DNA of 64,000 nt from Planctomycetaceae bacterium (lineage in GTDB: Bacteria > Planctomycetota > Planctomycetia > Pirellulales > Pirellulaceae). The stretch covers positions 92,550 to 156,549 of the forward strand of contig JAIYDN010000107.1 of NCBI GenBank assembly GCA_027487485.1, read 5' to 3'. Of the stretch, positions 52,355-62,046 are shown piece by piece (positions within the stretch are counted from its first letter, which is position 1; every line of letters starts with the position of its first letter). The notes beneath the pieces were generated by a model. The model was given only the letters and a program-made list of their open reading frames with translations. It made no database searches and was not told the origin of the DNA. The position numbers and the translations under genes were made by a program.

Positions 52355-53887
52355 ATGTTTGGTCGGTGGAAACAAAAATCAGAACGAGTGCTTCTCGACG
52401 CAGATTGGCTGCTGGGCGATTCGCCTAGCCCTGCCGTTTCCCAAAAACCTGACGACAAAAAACCAGATTCAAAACGAGGCGGAGTTTTATCAACACTCCT
52501 GTTCTTGACCTTAGTGGCTGCCGCTGTTTGCTTATGGCCGATTGCCTCCAAGAGCTGGTTGCATTGGGAATGGAGCAAACAGATCGTTCAATCGACCACA
52601 AAGTCATCCGAAGACGTTCTTCCTATTTTATTAGCTCTCAATGATCTTAGCCCCGACCATAGTGTTGCGGTCGTCTCGCAACTGGCCAGTGACAATGTAG
52701 ACAAACGGCTCGTTGCCTACCATTTGCTTCAAAAGCGAATCGATCGATGGGAGACGGAAGTAAAACCCAGTCCCTCGGAATTGGCTGCGTTGGCAAAGTC
52801 GCTCGATAGCATGCCGTCCTCCAATCAAGACTCGGTCATGCTACGCGCTCAGATTGCAGCTCGCATGTTACGATTTACTGGTCGGGAAGCGGACGCTCCA
52901 TCAGCCCTTCGCACTTCGCTCGAAAGCATGATCGCTGTTGCGGCATCGAACAATTCGAATAACGTTCGCGATACCAACTCCACCATTGCTTCAAGCGCCA
53001 ACGTTGCAGCGGTGGATTCAAAGTTGGTGGACAGCCCGACGCTTGCCATGAGCAAGCCGGCGCCCATTGCAGAAACTCGCGTCATTCGAAATCGAATTAC
53101 GGATTCGCCTGCTCAACTAGAAGACACAGCGCCGAAACTTACAACTCCAGAAAACCTGTCGTCACCGTCGGCACCCAGAATAGCAGCGAAAAAAATGGGC
53201 TCGTTCGAGACCGACGGCAAAACCCTAGCACCCTGGAACACCCCCATCGATCCCCCAAGCAACACGTCGAGCGATACGCCGCGCAATACTCTAAGCAATA
53301 CACTGGGAAATACGCCGGTGCCGACCGAGCCCAAATCCTCCACGAATCGGTTAACGGATTCGAATGTACCGAGAGCCCCGTGGCGTGGCAGTTCTGTACC
53401 GCCACCTCTCCTTGAAACCTCTCAGAAGATTGAGAGCTCGGTTGAAGATTTGGAGTCGAAAGAAACACCCGTCGCAATCCAAGGGATGGAAAAGCGACCT
53501 TTCGAGGAGATTTTGCGATTGCTTGCTAGCGCCCAACCTAAGATCGCCGTCAGTGCTTCGAACGAATTGTTGCGCCGGGGCATGTCCCGCCCTCAGTTAG
53601 AGATTGCAGTTGCCTTGGCTCAAGGGGATGCGCAAGCACGCTCGGAAGCCATGGACCAATTGGTCAGGGACACCTCGTTCGACTCGGTTCCTTGGTTGGT
53701 TTGGATGGCCGAACAAGCGGACCCGAAAGTGCGACGCAAAGCCATTGCGATGCTTGGATCCATGTCTAGCCCTGAAGCAATGCGTAAGCTTCGGTTACTC
53801 AAGCAACGAGAATCCGATAGTTCCATCGCAGATCAAATCAACCAAGTTCTGCTCGCAGCCGGAACCCCATCGAACACCATTCGATAA
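52355..53887 (+). CDS. Membrane-anchored HEAT-like repeat protein
   Basis: 510 residues. One membrane helix (GVLSTLLFLTLVAAAVCLWPIA) follows a short cytoplasmic start; helical segments precede and follow a long Ser/Thr/Pro-rich linker (about 200-350, with repeated SNT/NTL units). The C-terminal KRPFEEILRLLASAQPKIAVSASNELLRR and WLVWMAEQADPKVRRKAIAMLGSM are HEAT/Armadillo units. No enzyme motif. The next gene follows after 13 bp. Confidence 0.8.
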   Translation: MFGRWKQKSERVLLDADWLLGDSPSPAVSQKPDDKKPDSKRGGVLSTLLFLTLVAAAVCLWPIASKSWLHWEWSKQIVQSTTKSSEDVLPILLALNDLSPDHSVAVVSQLASDNVDKRLVAYHLLQKRIDRWETEVKPSPSELAALAKSLDSMPSSNQDSVMLRAQIAARMLRFTGREADAPSALRTSLESMIAVAASNNSNNVRDTNSTIASSANVAAVDSKLVDSPTLAMSKPAPIAETRVIRNRITDSPAQLEDTAPKLTTPENLSSPSAPRIAAKKMGSFETDGKTLAPWNTPIDPPSNTSSDTPRNTLSNTLGNTPVPTEPKSSTNRLTDSNVPRAPWRGSSVPPPLLETSQKIESSVEDLESKETPVAIQGMEKRPFEEILRLLASAQPKIAVSASNELLRRGMSRPQLEIAVALAQGDAQARSEAMDQLVRDTSFDSVPWLVWMAEQADPKVRRKAIAMLGSMSSPEAMRKLRLLKQRESDSSIADQINQVLLAAGTPSNTIR

Positions 53888-53900
53888 AAGGACGCAATTC

Positions 53901-56255
53901 ATGCTTCATTCATACCGATCGTTGTGGGCCATTGTACGGTTGCCGGTGGCACGCTTTATAACAACAACATCGCGATCAAGATCTGAATTCGCCAGCCCAC
54001 GGTATAGCTCAGCACTTTGCTTCGTGATGGCAATGTCCTTAGCATCTTACTGCAGTGCATTGGAACCGGTCGAAAAGAACAAAGGGAAAGAAGTCCCTGC
54101 CTACATCACAGCGCAGCATGAGAAACCACGAATCCGATCGGTACATACTCTCCAAGCTGTCGTTCGATCCGGCCCCTCCGACAAGAGCTATCTCACAAGC
54201 ACGTTGAAGCAAGGCGCTGTGGTGGATGTTTATCTTGAAACATCAGACGGATGGTCCGGCATTCGCCCACCTTCCGGAAGCCATGGTTGGATTCCTGCAA
54301 GCGTGGCCTATTTATTGCCTGGGGCTAAGGCTGCTGAAATCAAGGACGATGAAACGCCCGCTTGGATTGGCAGCGATTCCAACGATGTCTCCGATTTCCA
54401 ATGGCAAGTTGCCCTCAAAAAATCACAACAAGTGGTCGTCCTTGGCGAAGAGACGCACGTCAACGAAGATGGCTCGAAGCAACTTTGGTACCGCATCGCT
54501 CCTCCGCAGGGTGAATTTCGGTGGATCAAATCGTCTCAACTTTCCGATGAACTTCAGCCCGTTGAAACCAAAACCATTGCATCCGCGCCGTCCGAGACCA
54601 CCAAGACCCAACTCCGACCAAATCCAAGCCGACCATTGCAGTCGCCCGTAACCCTTGTCAATCACCAAGAGCCTGTTGTCGATTCGCAATCCATGCCCGG
54701 AGCGGAGTTGGACGAAATCCCCATTTCCGAAGAACCACCCATGAGCGACGATCCAGGAACGATCGTATGGTCAAACGAACAAGAAGTGCTGGATCAAGTG
54801 GAAAGCCAGATTCGAAATGAGCAAATAGAATCGCAACAGGGCATGGGGGACGAAAGCTCCGACAGCATGCCAATGGCATCACCATCGTCTGGAACGAAGC
54901 GGACCAAAATACGACCGATCCCTGCAAAAGGCAAAACCAAAAAGCAAACCTACGATCCGGCAGCTGACTCGCTTCACCATTGGGACGCAGTACGCTCCAG
55001 CGAACAAAAGTCTGGTAAGCAACAGAACTTTCGTGTCGGCCCCATGAACAGTGTACTGGGGCTGATCGGGTTTAGCGTGGTGGAAGCGGACCGAGTTCCC
55101 GTCCATTCGCAAATTGCCCGCAACGCTAACACTCGTAGCAATGCCAATCTAGCACAAGTTGGACCGGTGGGTTCGAGCCGTCTTGATCGGCTTCCGCGGC
55201 CAAATCAACGCGGTCCTGCGATGACTCTTCCGTCGGGCTCTTCGTTAGTATTCGATCCTGCATATGGCCATGCCAGTCAAAGCACTCAGGCCAGCCCAAC
55301 CAATCAAGGACCTTGGCAGGAGGGCGAGAGCACTTTTTCTAAGTGGTTAAACTCTCGCGATCCGATTTTTGGCCAGTCACCTTATCCCGCAGGCTATCCC
55401 AATCCATACGCCGTCGGCAACCCAAACAGCGTTGCCGCGGTGCCCCCCAATTACACCGGTGCCTATCCGCCGGGGCAAATGATGTCGCAAAACATGATGC
55501 CGCCATCTACCGCATCTGCTCCTTTGTCTTCTCCAACTTGGAACGACAATTCATGGTACGGAATCAAATCCACCCAGCCAAGCAGCAATGGGATGGCTCG
55601 GGTTGCAACCGAGAGGGATTCTTTCCAGGACGCCGACGAAGATGAAAGCACGCTGGACGAGTTTCGTACGCCCGAGATCCAATCGGCACTGGTAGAACTG
55701 ACACAACAAGTGGCCAACCCCACCGAATCCTGGAACTTGAGTCCGCTTCGCAACCAAGCGGCTGCTTGGATCGAAAATGGACCAACGGCCATGGTTCGCG
55801 GCGAAGCAAGACTGTTGATGGAACGTATTGAACGGTTTGAATCACTGCGACAACGCACGTTGGGCATGGCTCAAGATACTTCCAACATCGCCCAGCAAGC
55901 GATTCGCGACCAATCGATGCGACTGGCCAACTCGGCCGCTCAGGGAACTGGAGTCATCACCGCCTCGGCGACACAACCGATAGGCACGCCAAATGCCATG
56001 CAACCCGGGGCAGCTCCACCTACCGAAGGGGACGCATCGGGTTGGTTGGTCCAAGTTCACACTTCCAATCCTGGCCAGCCTCAGTTTGCTTTGACCGACG
56101 ACGCTGGGAATGTCATCGCCTATGTCCAATCGACAGCCAGCTTGAACCTGCGCCGCTATCTGCAACAGCCCGTCACGATTCACGGAATCCGAGGCTACTT
56201 GCCAGGCCTGGCCGCAAAACAGATTGTTGCTGAACGCGTGGTCCGGGTTCGGTAG
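53901..56255 (+). CDS. Secreted bacterial-SH3-domain protein with Pro/Ser-rich linker
   Basis: 784 residues from ATG 53901, with AAAAGGA upstream. A likely secretion signal (SSALCFVMAMSLASYCSA) is followed by two SH3b-type domains (VHTLQAVVRSGPSDKSYLTS, then DFQWQVALKKSQQVVVLGEE), a long disordered linker with GYPNPYAVGNPNS-like Pro/Asn/Gly segments, and a C-terminal domain with a final RLMERIERF-like helix and TIHGIRGYLPGL. Probably binds cell wall or another surface component. The frame extends back to 53604, inside the HEAT gene. Confidence 0.8.
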   Translation: MLHSYRSLWAIVRLPVARFITTTSRSRSEFASPRYSSALCFVMAMSLASYCSALEPVEKNKGKEVPAYITAQHEKPRIRSVHTLQAVVRSGPSDKSYLTSTLKQGAVVDVYLETSDGWSGIRPPSGSHGWIPASVAYLLPGAKAAEIKDDETPAWIGSDSNDVSDFQWQVALKKSQQVVVLGEETHVNEDGSKQLWYRIAPPQGEFRWIKSSQLSDELQPVETKTIASAPSETTKTQLRPNPSRPLQSPVTLVNHQEPVVDSQSMPGAELDEIPISEEPPMSDDPGTIVWSNEQEVLDQVESQIRNEQIESQQGMGDESSDSMPMASPSSGTKRTKIRPIPAKGKTKKQTYDPAADSLHHWDAVRSSEQKSGKQQNFRVGPMNSVLGLIGFSVVEADRVPVHSQIARNANTRSNANLAQVGPVGSSRLDRLPRPNQRGPAMTLPSGSSLVFDPAYGHASQSTQASPTNQGPWQEGESTFSKWLNSRDPIFGQSPYPAGYPNPYAVGNPNSVAAVPPNYTGAYPPGQMMSQNMMPPSTASAPLSSPTWNDNSWYGIKSTQPSSNGMARVATERDSFQDADEDESTLDEFRTPEIQSALVELTQQVANPTESWNLSPLRNQAAAWIENGPTAMVRGEARLLMERIERFESLRQRTLGMAQDTSNIAQQAIRDQSMRLANSAAQGTGVITASATQPIGTPNAMQPGAAPPTEGDASGWLVQVHTSNPGQPQFALTDDAGNVIAYVQSTASLNLRRYLQQPVTIHGIRGYLPGLAAKQIVAERVVRVR

Positions 56256-56266
56256 GTGCAACCATC

Positions 56267-56854
56267 ATGAGCCATGGTTTTGCAAAGCAAATACGCATCG
56301 GACTTCATCGCAACTTGATCCGTTTCGGGATCGACATTCGAAAGAAACGAGCCGATCGGAAAATTCTGGAACAAGTTGTCTTTGCCGAATTGTTGCGAGA
56401 CAGTTCCATGCAACGAATTCTATTCGTGGGTTGCGCCTGGTACACCCTACACTACCCGCGAATTTTCAAGGACAGAGAATTCACCACGATGGAGCTCTGT
56501 CCCACCGAATCACGTTATGGCGCACCGCGACATATCTGCGATACCTGCGAGAACATCGACGAGCATTTCGACGAAGGTTCGTTGGATGCGGTTGTCTTTA
56601 ACGGTGTTTATGGCTTTGGCCTGAACACCATGGACGCTCTGCAGCGGACTCACGAAGGGATCCATCGAGCCCTGCGTCCCCAAGGGTTACTGGTTTATGG
56701 TTGGAACGACACTCCTGATCGAGCCCCGTTCCCGTTTGAACAACTTCGAGGCATGGAGTTGTTTCGGCCCTATACCTTCCCGCCACTTGGGAAATCAATC
56801 GTAGAATCGGATGCTAAAAACAGACACCGATTCCATTTCTTTACCGCAGCGTAA
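56267..56854 (+). CDS. Class I SAM-dependent methyltransferase-like protein
   Basis: 195 residues. The core MQRILFVGCAWYTLHYPRIF stands in for motif I (normally VLDxGxGxG), TMELCPTESRYG for the acidic strand, and FDEGSLDAVVFNGVYGFGLNTMDALQR for the post-motif II region, followed by HRALRPQGLLVYGW (motif III). These fit a truncated Methyltransf_11-like fold. The SAM-binding glycines are partly replaced. It begins 11 bp after the SH3 protein gene. Substrate unknown. Confidence 0.75.
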   Translation: MSHGFAKQIRIGLHRNLIRFGIDIRKKRADRKILEQVVFAELLRDSSMQRILFVGCAWYTLHYPRIFKDREFTTMELCPTESRYGAPRHICDTCENIDEHFDEGSLDAVVFNGVYGFGLNTMDALQRTHEGIHRALRPQGLLVYGWNDTPDRAPFPFEQLRGMELFRPYTFPPLGKSIVESDAKNRHRFHFFTAA

Positions 56855-56926
56855 AATGCCGCCCTCGAAATTCGAACGAGTTCGGCGACTCAAAAACGAT
56901 CTTATCCCAATCACAAAACGCGTGGT

Positions 56927-57760
56927 TTAGCTTGGGCTCAATGCACCATAGATGGGCCGATGTTTTGTATAGCCACCGTCGGTGGTCAAAACCTCACCCA
57001 TGCACCAACACTCTTCGGCCCAAAAGTACATGGTCGCTGCCGAGATATGCTTGGGTTCGGTCAAACCACCCATGGGCATTGCATCTTCGACCGCTTGCAA
57101 TCGTCCCGCGCTGGTTGGATTCTGAGCTGCCATGGGGCCTCGCAGTGGCGAAGGCGCTAATCCATTCAAGATGACGCCATACTTTTCGACGAAGTGCCTC
57201 GATTGAAGCCTTAGGAAATTCAATAGGCCACCTTTGGATTCTTCGTACGCTGAACTGGCGCGTCCTTCTGCACCGACCGTTGCCGAAGTGGACAGCACGA
57301 TCACACCGCGTGTACCTTTTCCAAAAGCCCCGGTCTTGACGCCGTGCTTGAGAACATTGTGTGCCCCCCATAAGTTGACTTCGCACGCTCCCATCACATC
57401 CTCCTTGGTCAGTTCTTCAGGCGGAGTTAAAGGTTTGGGCGAGATGCCAGCCGTATGCATGAAGTAGTGGATTCCAGGATGCTTTGAAAAGAAACCGCGA
57501 ACGGCTTCTTCACTCGTGATGTCCACCGATTCCGCGACAACTTCGGTATCGCCCGCATTTGCGTCGGACAATCCCTTAGCAAAATCCACCAATGCCATTT
57601 TGGTGGTCCCAACCCCAATGGTTTGCGAATGGTCGATCAAAATCAGTTTTTTCGGTTTGATCCACTGCAGGACATGAGAAGCCATATGCTGACCCATCAA
57701 GCCAACACCGATAATCAGAACCGTCGATTCATCATGGTACGTTAAAGGGGCATTTGCCAA
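56927..57760 (-). CDS. Short-chain dehydrogenase/reductase
   Basis: 277 residues from TTG 57760, which has AGGA 9 nt before it. VLIIGVGLMGQHMASHVLQ is the NAD(P)-binding loop (GxGxxG, about 16-21), ALVDFAKGLSDAN the next strand, HTAGISPKPLTP the NAG-type segment and SAYEESKGGLLNF the YxxxK catalytic pair; a Ser precedes in VIVLSTSATVG. An in-frame ATG at 57946 would add 62 residues without SDR similarity. It likely oxidises or reduces a small hydroxy compound; substrate unknown. Confidence 0.88.
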   Translation of the reverse strand: MANAPLTYHDESTVLIIGVGLMGQHMASHVLQWIKPKKLILIDHSQTIGVGTTKMALVDFAKGLSDANAGDTEVVAESVDITSEEAVRGFFSKHPGIHYFMHTAGISPKPLTPPEELTKEDVMGACEVNLWGAHNVLKHGVKTGAFGKGTRGVIVLSTSATVGAEGRASSAYEESKGGLLNFLRLQSRHFVEKYGVILNGLAPSPLRGPMAAQNPTSAGRLQAVEDAMPMGGLTEPKHISAATMYFWAEECWCMGEVLTTDGGYTKHRPIYGALSPS

Positions 57761-58151
57761 GATCAAAATTCCTAATGCGTTCGTGTTGTTGGGAAGCGGG
57801 ACTCGCAGGAGACGAGGGGCTATTGTAACCGAGCCCGCCAATACGCGGCAGCACGGAATTGGATCGCAGACATATTGGCCAAGAGCATCCAGCAACGTAG
57901 GAGACTTCTCGAGCAAGGGGGGCGAGGATTGCCAATAGTTTCGCATCTGGCCAGGTTTTGTGGGGGCTTCCCTAACAGTGATAGTTCTTGGCTGCTTTTT
58001 TGGGGACGAGAGTGTTACTTTCGTGGGTTTTCGATCGCCAGGAATACAATGAAATCATCGAATTCACGCAGCACTTTTTCGAATGATTTCGGGAATCGAG
58101 TCGCGAACGCTAGCCGCGACGTATACTGATTTCAAGGAATTCAAAACGCGG

Positions 58152-58171
58152 CTAGCGCCCGCGGTTCAGTA
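58152..58171. repeat. TACTGAACCGCGGGC dispersed repeat, copy 2 (inverted)
   Basis: Reverse complement reads TACTGAACCGCGGGCGCTAG, 19 of 20 as at 8125-8144. A related CTAGCCGCG motif lies 40 bp upstream. Confidence 0.65.
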
Positions 58172-58216
58172 AGATTACGACAAACTTGCGATATCCCCGC
58201 CGGGGGCATCCGGATC

Positions 58217-59104
58217 ATGGAAAAAGACAACAACATCGAGAAACGCCCCTCCCCCTCCAAGCTCTTCACACGGCGACGTATGTTGACCGGAATGGCGGCC
58301 TGCGCTGCAGCTGTCTACACCGACATGCGTTTCATCGAACCAAACTGGTTGGGAGTCGGAAAACACCAAGTTCCTATCTTGCCTAACGGCGCTGAACCGA
58401 TCCGGATCTTACAACTGTCCGATTTGCACGTTTCCCACGAAGTACCGCTCGACTTTATCGATGCGGCAGTCGATTTGGGCCTAAAGCAAAACCCCGATAT
58501 TATTTGCCTGACGGGTGACTTTATTACCAAGCAATGGAACGAATGGAACGCCTATTCAAGAATCCTTGCTCGGCTATCCAAATCGATTCCAACCTACGCT
58601 TCGACCGGAAATCACGACGGCGGGCCGATGATGCGGACTCGCGGCGGCTTGGGAACCCCAAACTATGTTATCGGGATGCTGGAGAAGGCCGATATCCCAG
58701 TGCTTATGAACCAGCGTCAAGAGATCGCGTTGCCTGGTAAAGTACCCTTCGAACTGCTCGGCTTTGGCGATCTTTGGGAAGATGATTTTCAACCGCGAGG
58801 CCTGTTCGAAAAAAATCACGCTCGTCCCGTCCGAGTACTCATGTCGCATAACCCAGATACCAAAGATCTAATCGCAAACTCTGAATGGGAACTAATGCTT
58901 TCCGGCCACACCCATGGGGGCCAATTGATACTTCCTTGGGGCTCCTCGCCAATAGCCCCAGTCGCCGACAAACGCTTCGTTCGAGGACTCCATCATTGGA
59001 ACAACCACTGGTTGCATATCACCAAAGGGGTTGGAAGCATTTGGAATCTGCGACTCAATTGCCACCCCGAAATCAGCCTGATCGAACTGACCAGCGCGGC
59101 TTAG
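58217..59104 (+). CDS. Tat-exported metallophosphoesterase (YaeI/YkuE type)
   Basis: 295 residues. A twin-arginine-like start (FTRRRMLTGMAACAAAVYTD) precedes the calcineurin-like motifs: QLSDLHVS (DxH), LTGDFI (GDx), TGNHDGG (GNHD), SHNPDT and SGHTHGGQL (GHTHGGQ). All metal ligands are present. Such enzymes hydrolyse phosphodiesters, often of lipids or nucleotides, on the outer face of the cytoplasmic membrane. Relatives include YkuE and LpxG-like hydrolases. Confidence 0.93.
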   Translation: MEKDNNIEKRPSPSKLFTRRRMLTGMAACAAAVYTDMRFIEPNWLGVGKHQVPILPNGAEPIRILQLSDLHVSHEVPLDFIDAAVDLGLKQNPDIICLTGDFITKQWNEWNAYSRILARLSKSIPTYASTGNHDGGPMMRTRGGLGTPNYVIGMLEKADIPVLMNQRQEIALPGKVPFELLGFGDLWEDDFQPRGLFEKNHARPVRVLMSHNPDTKDLIANSEWELMLSGHTHGGQLILPWGSSPIAPVADKRFVRGLHHWNNHWLHITKGVGSIWNLRLNCHPEISLIELTSAA

Positions 59105-59254
59105 CTTGGATGGAGGCGAAAAAGTGCCATGTCTCTTAATAGCACTTAGCAGATGTATGCACCCGTGATATTGCGTCAAAGCTAGTGCCTTTTGATTTTT
59201 GGTAACTCGATATCCCCAACACCCGCCGACGTGGGAAACGTGGTTTTTCGTACG

Positions 59255-59451
59255 CGTGCTCAGCACCAGCGGCACTAGTAATCGACCAACGCTTTTCGAG
59301 TACGAGTACCATTTCATTGAGTAAGAGTAGGATTGAGTGCTAAACTGCACAACTTCAAAATTTGCGCCCACGGCTCATTGAGGCACGTTCGCAAGGCGTT
59401 AGGGTGGATGTTTTTGCTGGGCGGGGCGGGATCTGTGGCTAGCTCCATTAC
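59255..59451. repeat. 197-bp dispersed repeat, copy 1
   Basis: Matches 63736-63933 in order and in length: CGTGCTCAGCACC at the left, CGAGTACGAGTACCATTTCA, then CGGCTCATTGAGGC, CGTTCGCAAGGCGTT and, at the right, CGGGATCTGTGGCTAGCTCC. A partial inverted copy is at 8174-8235. It joins the end of the O-methyltransferase remnant. Confidence 0.82.
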
Positions 59452-59971
59452 CATCAACGACGGCCAGTTCCATTACTGAGGTTCTTACGGCTTCCACGTT
59501 CTTAAATCCCGCTTGAAAAAGCATCTTGCCATTCTCGACAATCGTTCGCTCTCGCCCTTCCGAGCACACCAACATATTCCTGCTTTGCGACAAGGCCCAA
59601 CGCGTTCCCGTCGAATCGTCCCACAAGATCTTCTCAGCAATCAAAAGCTCGCCACTCAATGGGAATGCATCGAAAACACGTTGAATCAAGTGCTGCGAAT
59701 GCGTTCACGATTGCCGGCGACGTAATCAAACCAAAGCCATGCATACCACTATCAGTTCGTTCATCGCATCTTCTGTTTGGAAGAAGTGTGAAAAAATAGG
59801 ACCTTCAAAATCGAACCTTTGCTTCCACCGATGGGTGCCGTCCCGAACCCTGTCTTTTAAACTTCCCAGCGTCTTCCACATGATTCGGTTCGAATAGTGG
59901 ATGCAAACGGTCATGCGATGTGGACTCGATTCGGTAAGGTAGGCGGATGGTCCCCAGAGTTGCGATGGCAC
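59399..59971 (-). pseudogene. Decayed O-methyltransferase (ASMT-like), SAM domain deleted
   Basis: Read on the minus strand, 59971-59726 encodes a dimerisation-type segment (YSNRIMWKTLGSLKDRVRDG, GPIFSHFFQTEDAMNELIVV). Just after, in another frame, comes GFGLITSPAIVNAFAALDS. Then 59689-59399 in a third frame encodes the C-terminal end (PLSGELLIAEKILWDD, RNMLVCSEGRERTIVE, LFQAGFKNVEAVRTS). The SAM-binding middle of about 120 residues is missing and frames are shifted, so it cannot make an active enzyme. The 3-prime end runs into the 197-bp repeat. Confidence 0.75.
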
Positions 59972-60153
59972 CGAATTATATTCTTAAAGTTATAGATGCA
60001 TGAAGTTAACGCGAATACACGAAAGAACGCGATGCGGCCTGTTGATTCGACATTAACCTGCAGATACGTTCTTGACACTCTGAGATGTCTATTTCGCAAT
60101 GAACAGATTGTGTGTTTTTCTTCGCAATTTTCTTAATCATTTGGAGGTAATCT

Positions 60154-61281
60154 ATGTTAATCAGCGAACGTAATCGGCGTGGTTTTACGCTGGTAGAATT
60201 GTTGGTCGTTATTTCGATTATCGGGATATTGGTCGGGTTACTACTTCCTGCGGTTCAGGCGGCACGCGAAGCTGCGCGCCGTATGCAATGCGGAAACAAT
60301 CTGAAGCAGCTGGGGTTGGCAGCACATAACTTCGCAGACATGAGTCGCGGAAAATTGCCCTCGGGATGTCGCGACTACAACTTCATGACCTGGGCGTCAT
60401 TCATTCTCCCATATATGGAGCAGGATAATCGCCAGGCACAAATGAGCGTATCCTATGTGCCGTTTGGTGCGACTTCGGGTACTGGCGGATTTGTCTATGA
60501 TCCTAGCAATCTAACCGAAGGTGGTAGATATGATCGTAAACAGAATGTTGTAGCTTGGGGCGGAGCTATCGGCGGGGTACCTTCCTTCAATTGTCCAAGT
60601 GGTCTTCAGAACCTTTTTCGCGTCAACTCGAATGTATGGCCTAAGATTAGTTATTTGGCCTGCATTGGCCAAACCGCTGTTGGTGATGCGCAGACACGGA
60701 CAGGCTCAGTGATTGCCGGCGGAACGAACTGGCGAGTATCGAACTATTATGGTTTAAAAAGGATTGGCGGGAACCCGTCGGATGTTTTGAACGAGATGGG
60801 AGCCTTGTTTGGCAACGGTGTGCCTGCAATCGGAGGAACTGCGGCTTCTCGAACACTCGCGATGTCTAAGGAACGCGGAGAAACGTTGGCTTCATGCTTG
60901 GACGGGCTCTCGAATACAGCCATGTTCTCTGAAGGACTTCAAACCGGAGATGGGCCTACTCCTCATGCAAGCTTTAGCGATTTCCGTGGCAGCGTCCGTG
61001 GCGAAAATGCTTTCTTTTCGACCTACTATGAGCCGAATACGCCCAACCCAGATGAGCTAATGGTGGCTTCCTACTGTCAGAACACCCCCATAGCACCCTG
61101 CATCGCAGAGAACGCACCAGCGGGATATGCGATTCGCATCTCAGCACGCAGTCTTCACCCAGGCGGAGTCAATATGGTCCGAGGAGATGGAAGCGTTATC
61201 TTCGTAAGCCAAACAATTGAACGCAAGGTTTGGCGTGCGACCGGTACATCCCAGGGTAGCGAGATTGCTACCACCGAATAG
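60154..61281 (+). CDS. DUF1559 pseudopilin-like protein
   Basis: 375 residues. The N-terminus [20 protein letters not shown] is a class III prepilin signal, cleaved after Gly10 with Glu at mature position 5, followed by the DUF1559 block [31 protein letters not shown] and, at the end, [21 protein letters not shown]. These proteins are a large planctomycete family, likely surface or pseudopilus subunits. The start has a strong site (TTTGGAGGTAATCT before ATG). A lipoprotein gene follows. Confidence 0.96.
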   Translation: MLISERNRRGFTLVELLVVISIIGILVGLLLPAVQAAREAARRMQCGNNLKQLGLAAHNFADMSRGKLPSGCRDYNFMTWASFILPYMEQDNRQAQMSVSYVPFGATSGTGGFVYDPSNLTEGGRYDRKQNVVAWGGAIGGVPSFNCPSGLQNLFRVNSNVWPKISYLACIGQTAVGDAQTRTGSVIAGGTNWRVSNYYGLKRIGGNPSDVLNEMGALFGNGVPAIGGTAASRTLAMSKERGETLASCLDGLSNTAMFSEGLQTGDGPTPHASFSDFRGSVRGENAFFSTYYEPNTPNPDELMVASYCQNTPIAPCIAENAPAGYAIRISARSLHPGGVNMVRGDGSVIFVSQTIERKVWRATGTSQGSEIATTE

Positions 61282-61303
61282 CGAAAGCTATTAATGAATT
61301 TCA

Positions 61304-61361
61304 GAAACACCCTTCATTCTTTGATAACAATGAGCCTGTTCTTGCGCTAAAAGGGTGTTTC
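61304..61361 (+). terminator. Hairpin between DUF1559 and lipoprotein genes
   Basis: GAAACACCCTT (61304-61314) pairs perfectly with AAGGGTGTTTC (61351-61361) across a 36-nt loop. The lack of a T-run makes it either a weak terminator or a stability stem between a highly expressed gene and its partner. Confidence 0.45.
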
Positions 61362-61446
61362 ATGAAACAAAACATGAGATCGATACCAAAATTCGGTTTT
61401 TGTAAATATTTAGAAAAGTGCATAATAAGTTTTATAGGTAAATTAC

Positions 61447-61959
61447 ATGTTGCGAGACCGAAATATACATAGACAGTTCATCACCATTTTGTACTTGTCG
61501 ATTTCACTGATACTGATAGGAGGGTGTTCCGGATCCAGTAATCCAGACGGCCGCGAAAATGTTAGTGGCATAATAACACTCAACGGAAAGCCTCTTACGG
61601 GGATGTCTGGAATTCTATTTTCTCCGATAGAGGAAGGGAGCGATGGTCTTGGCCAAGGTCAAATCAACGCCGGCAAATATGCGCTGACTGGTGCCAATGC
61701 AGTCAAGCCTGGAAAGTATGTTGTTCGGATTACCAGCAGTATTGATTTCGATAAGAAGACCGGGAAACCCGCCGACAACACGATCCAGTTTGGAAGCGAA
61801 GTTCCGGTAGACGTGGTTCCGGCCGAGTTCAACAGGGAAAGTAAGATTGAATTTGAGGTCGTTGCAAACAAGGACAATGTCTTCAATTACGATATCAAAA
61901 CGAACTACGTCCCAGTGATGCCGGCGAATCCAAAAACAAAGGAAGAGATCGAACTTTGA
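61447..61959 (+). CDS. Lipoprotein with carboxypeptidase-regulatory-like domain
   Basis: 170 residues. Lipobox SLILIGGC (Cys27) after an N-terminal hydrophobic stretch indicates a lipid-anchored protein. The body (NVSGIITLNGKPLTGMSGIL, GKYALTGANAVKPGKYVVRI) has the strand pattern of small carboxypeptidase-regulatory-like domains. In planctomycetes such a lipoprotein commonly follows a DUF1559 gene and probably is its membrane partner. No enzyme activity suggested. Confidence 0.85.
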   Translation: MLRDRNIHRQFITILYLSISLILIGGCSGSSNPDGRENVSGIITLNGKPLTGMSGILFSPIEEGSDGLGQGQINAGKYALTGANAVKPGKYVVRITSSIDFDKKTGKPADNTIQFGSEVPVDVVPAEFNRESKIEFEVVANKDNVFNYDIKTNYVPVMPANPKTKEEIEL

Positions 61960-62046
61960 ACCGAGCCAACACCTAACTTCTCCCAACTACACTTCTCCCA
62001 ACTACGCAACACCGCTCTTGAACATTTCTCACCTGAGCTTTTCAGC

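Larger units (their letters stand above)
59105..60153. other. Non-coding stretch with repeat and pseudogene
   Basis: About 1050 bp between the phosphoesterase and DUF1559 genes. It holds the 197-bp repeat and the decayed O-methyltransferase (listed separately). A perfect TTGACA at 60072-60077 may be the -35 of the DUF1559 gene, but no good -10 follows at 16-18 bp. Confidence 0.6.

Noticed and set aside
51820..52428. 202-residue plus-strand frame
   Set aside because: Cys/Arg-rich, overlaps the start of the HEAT protein and an opposite-strand frame; reads like a shadow.
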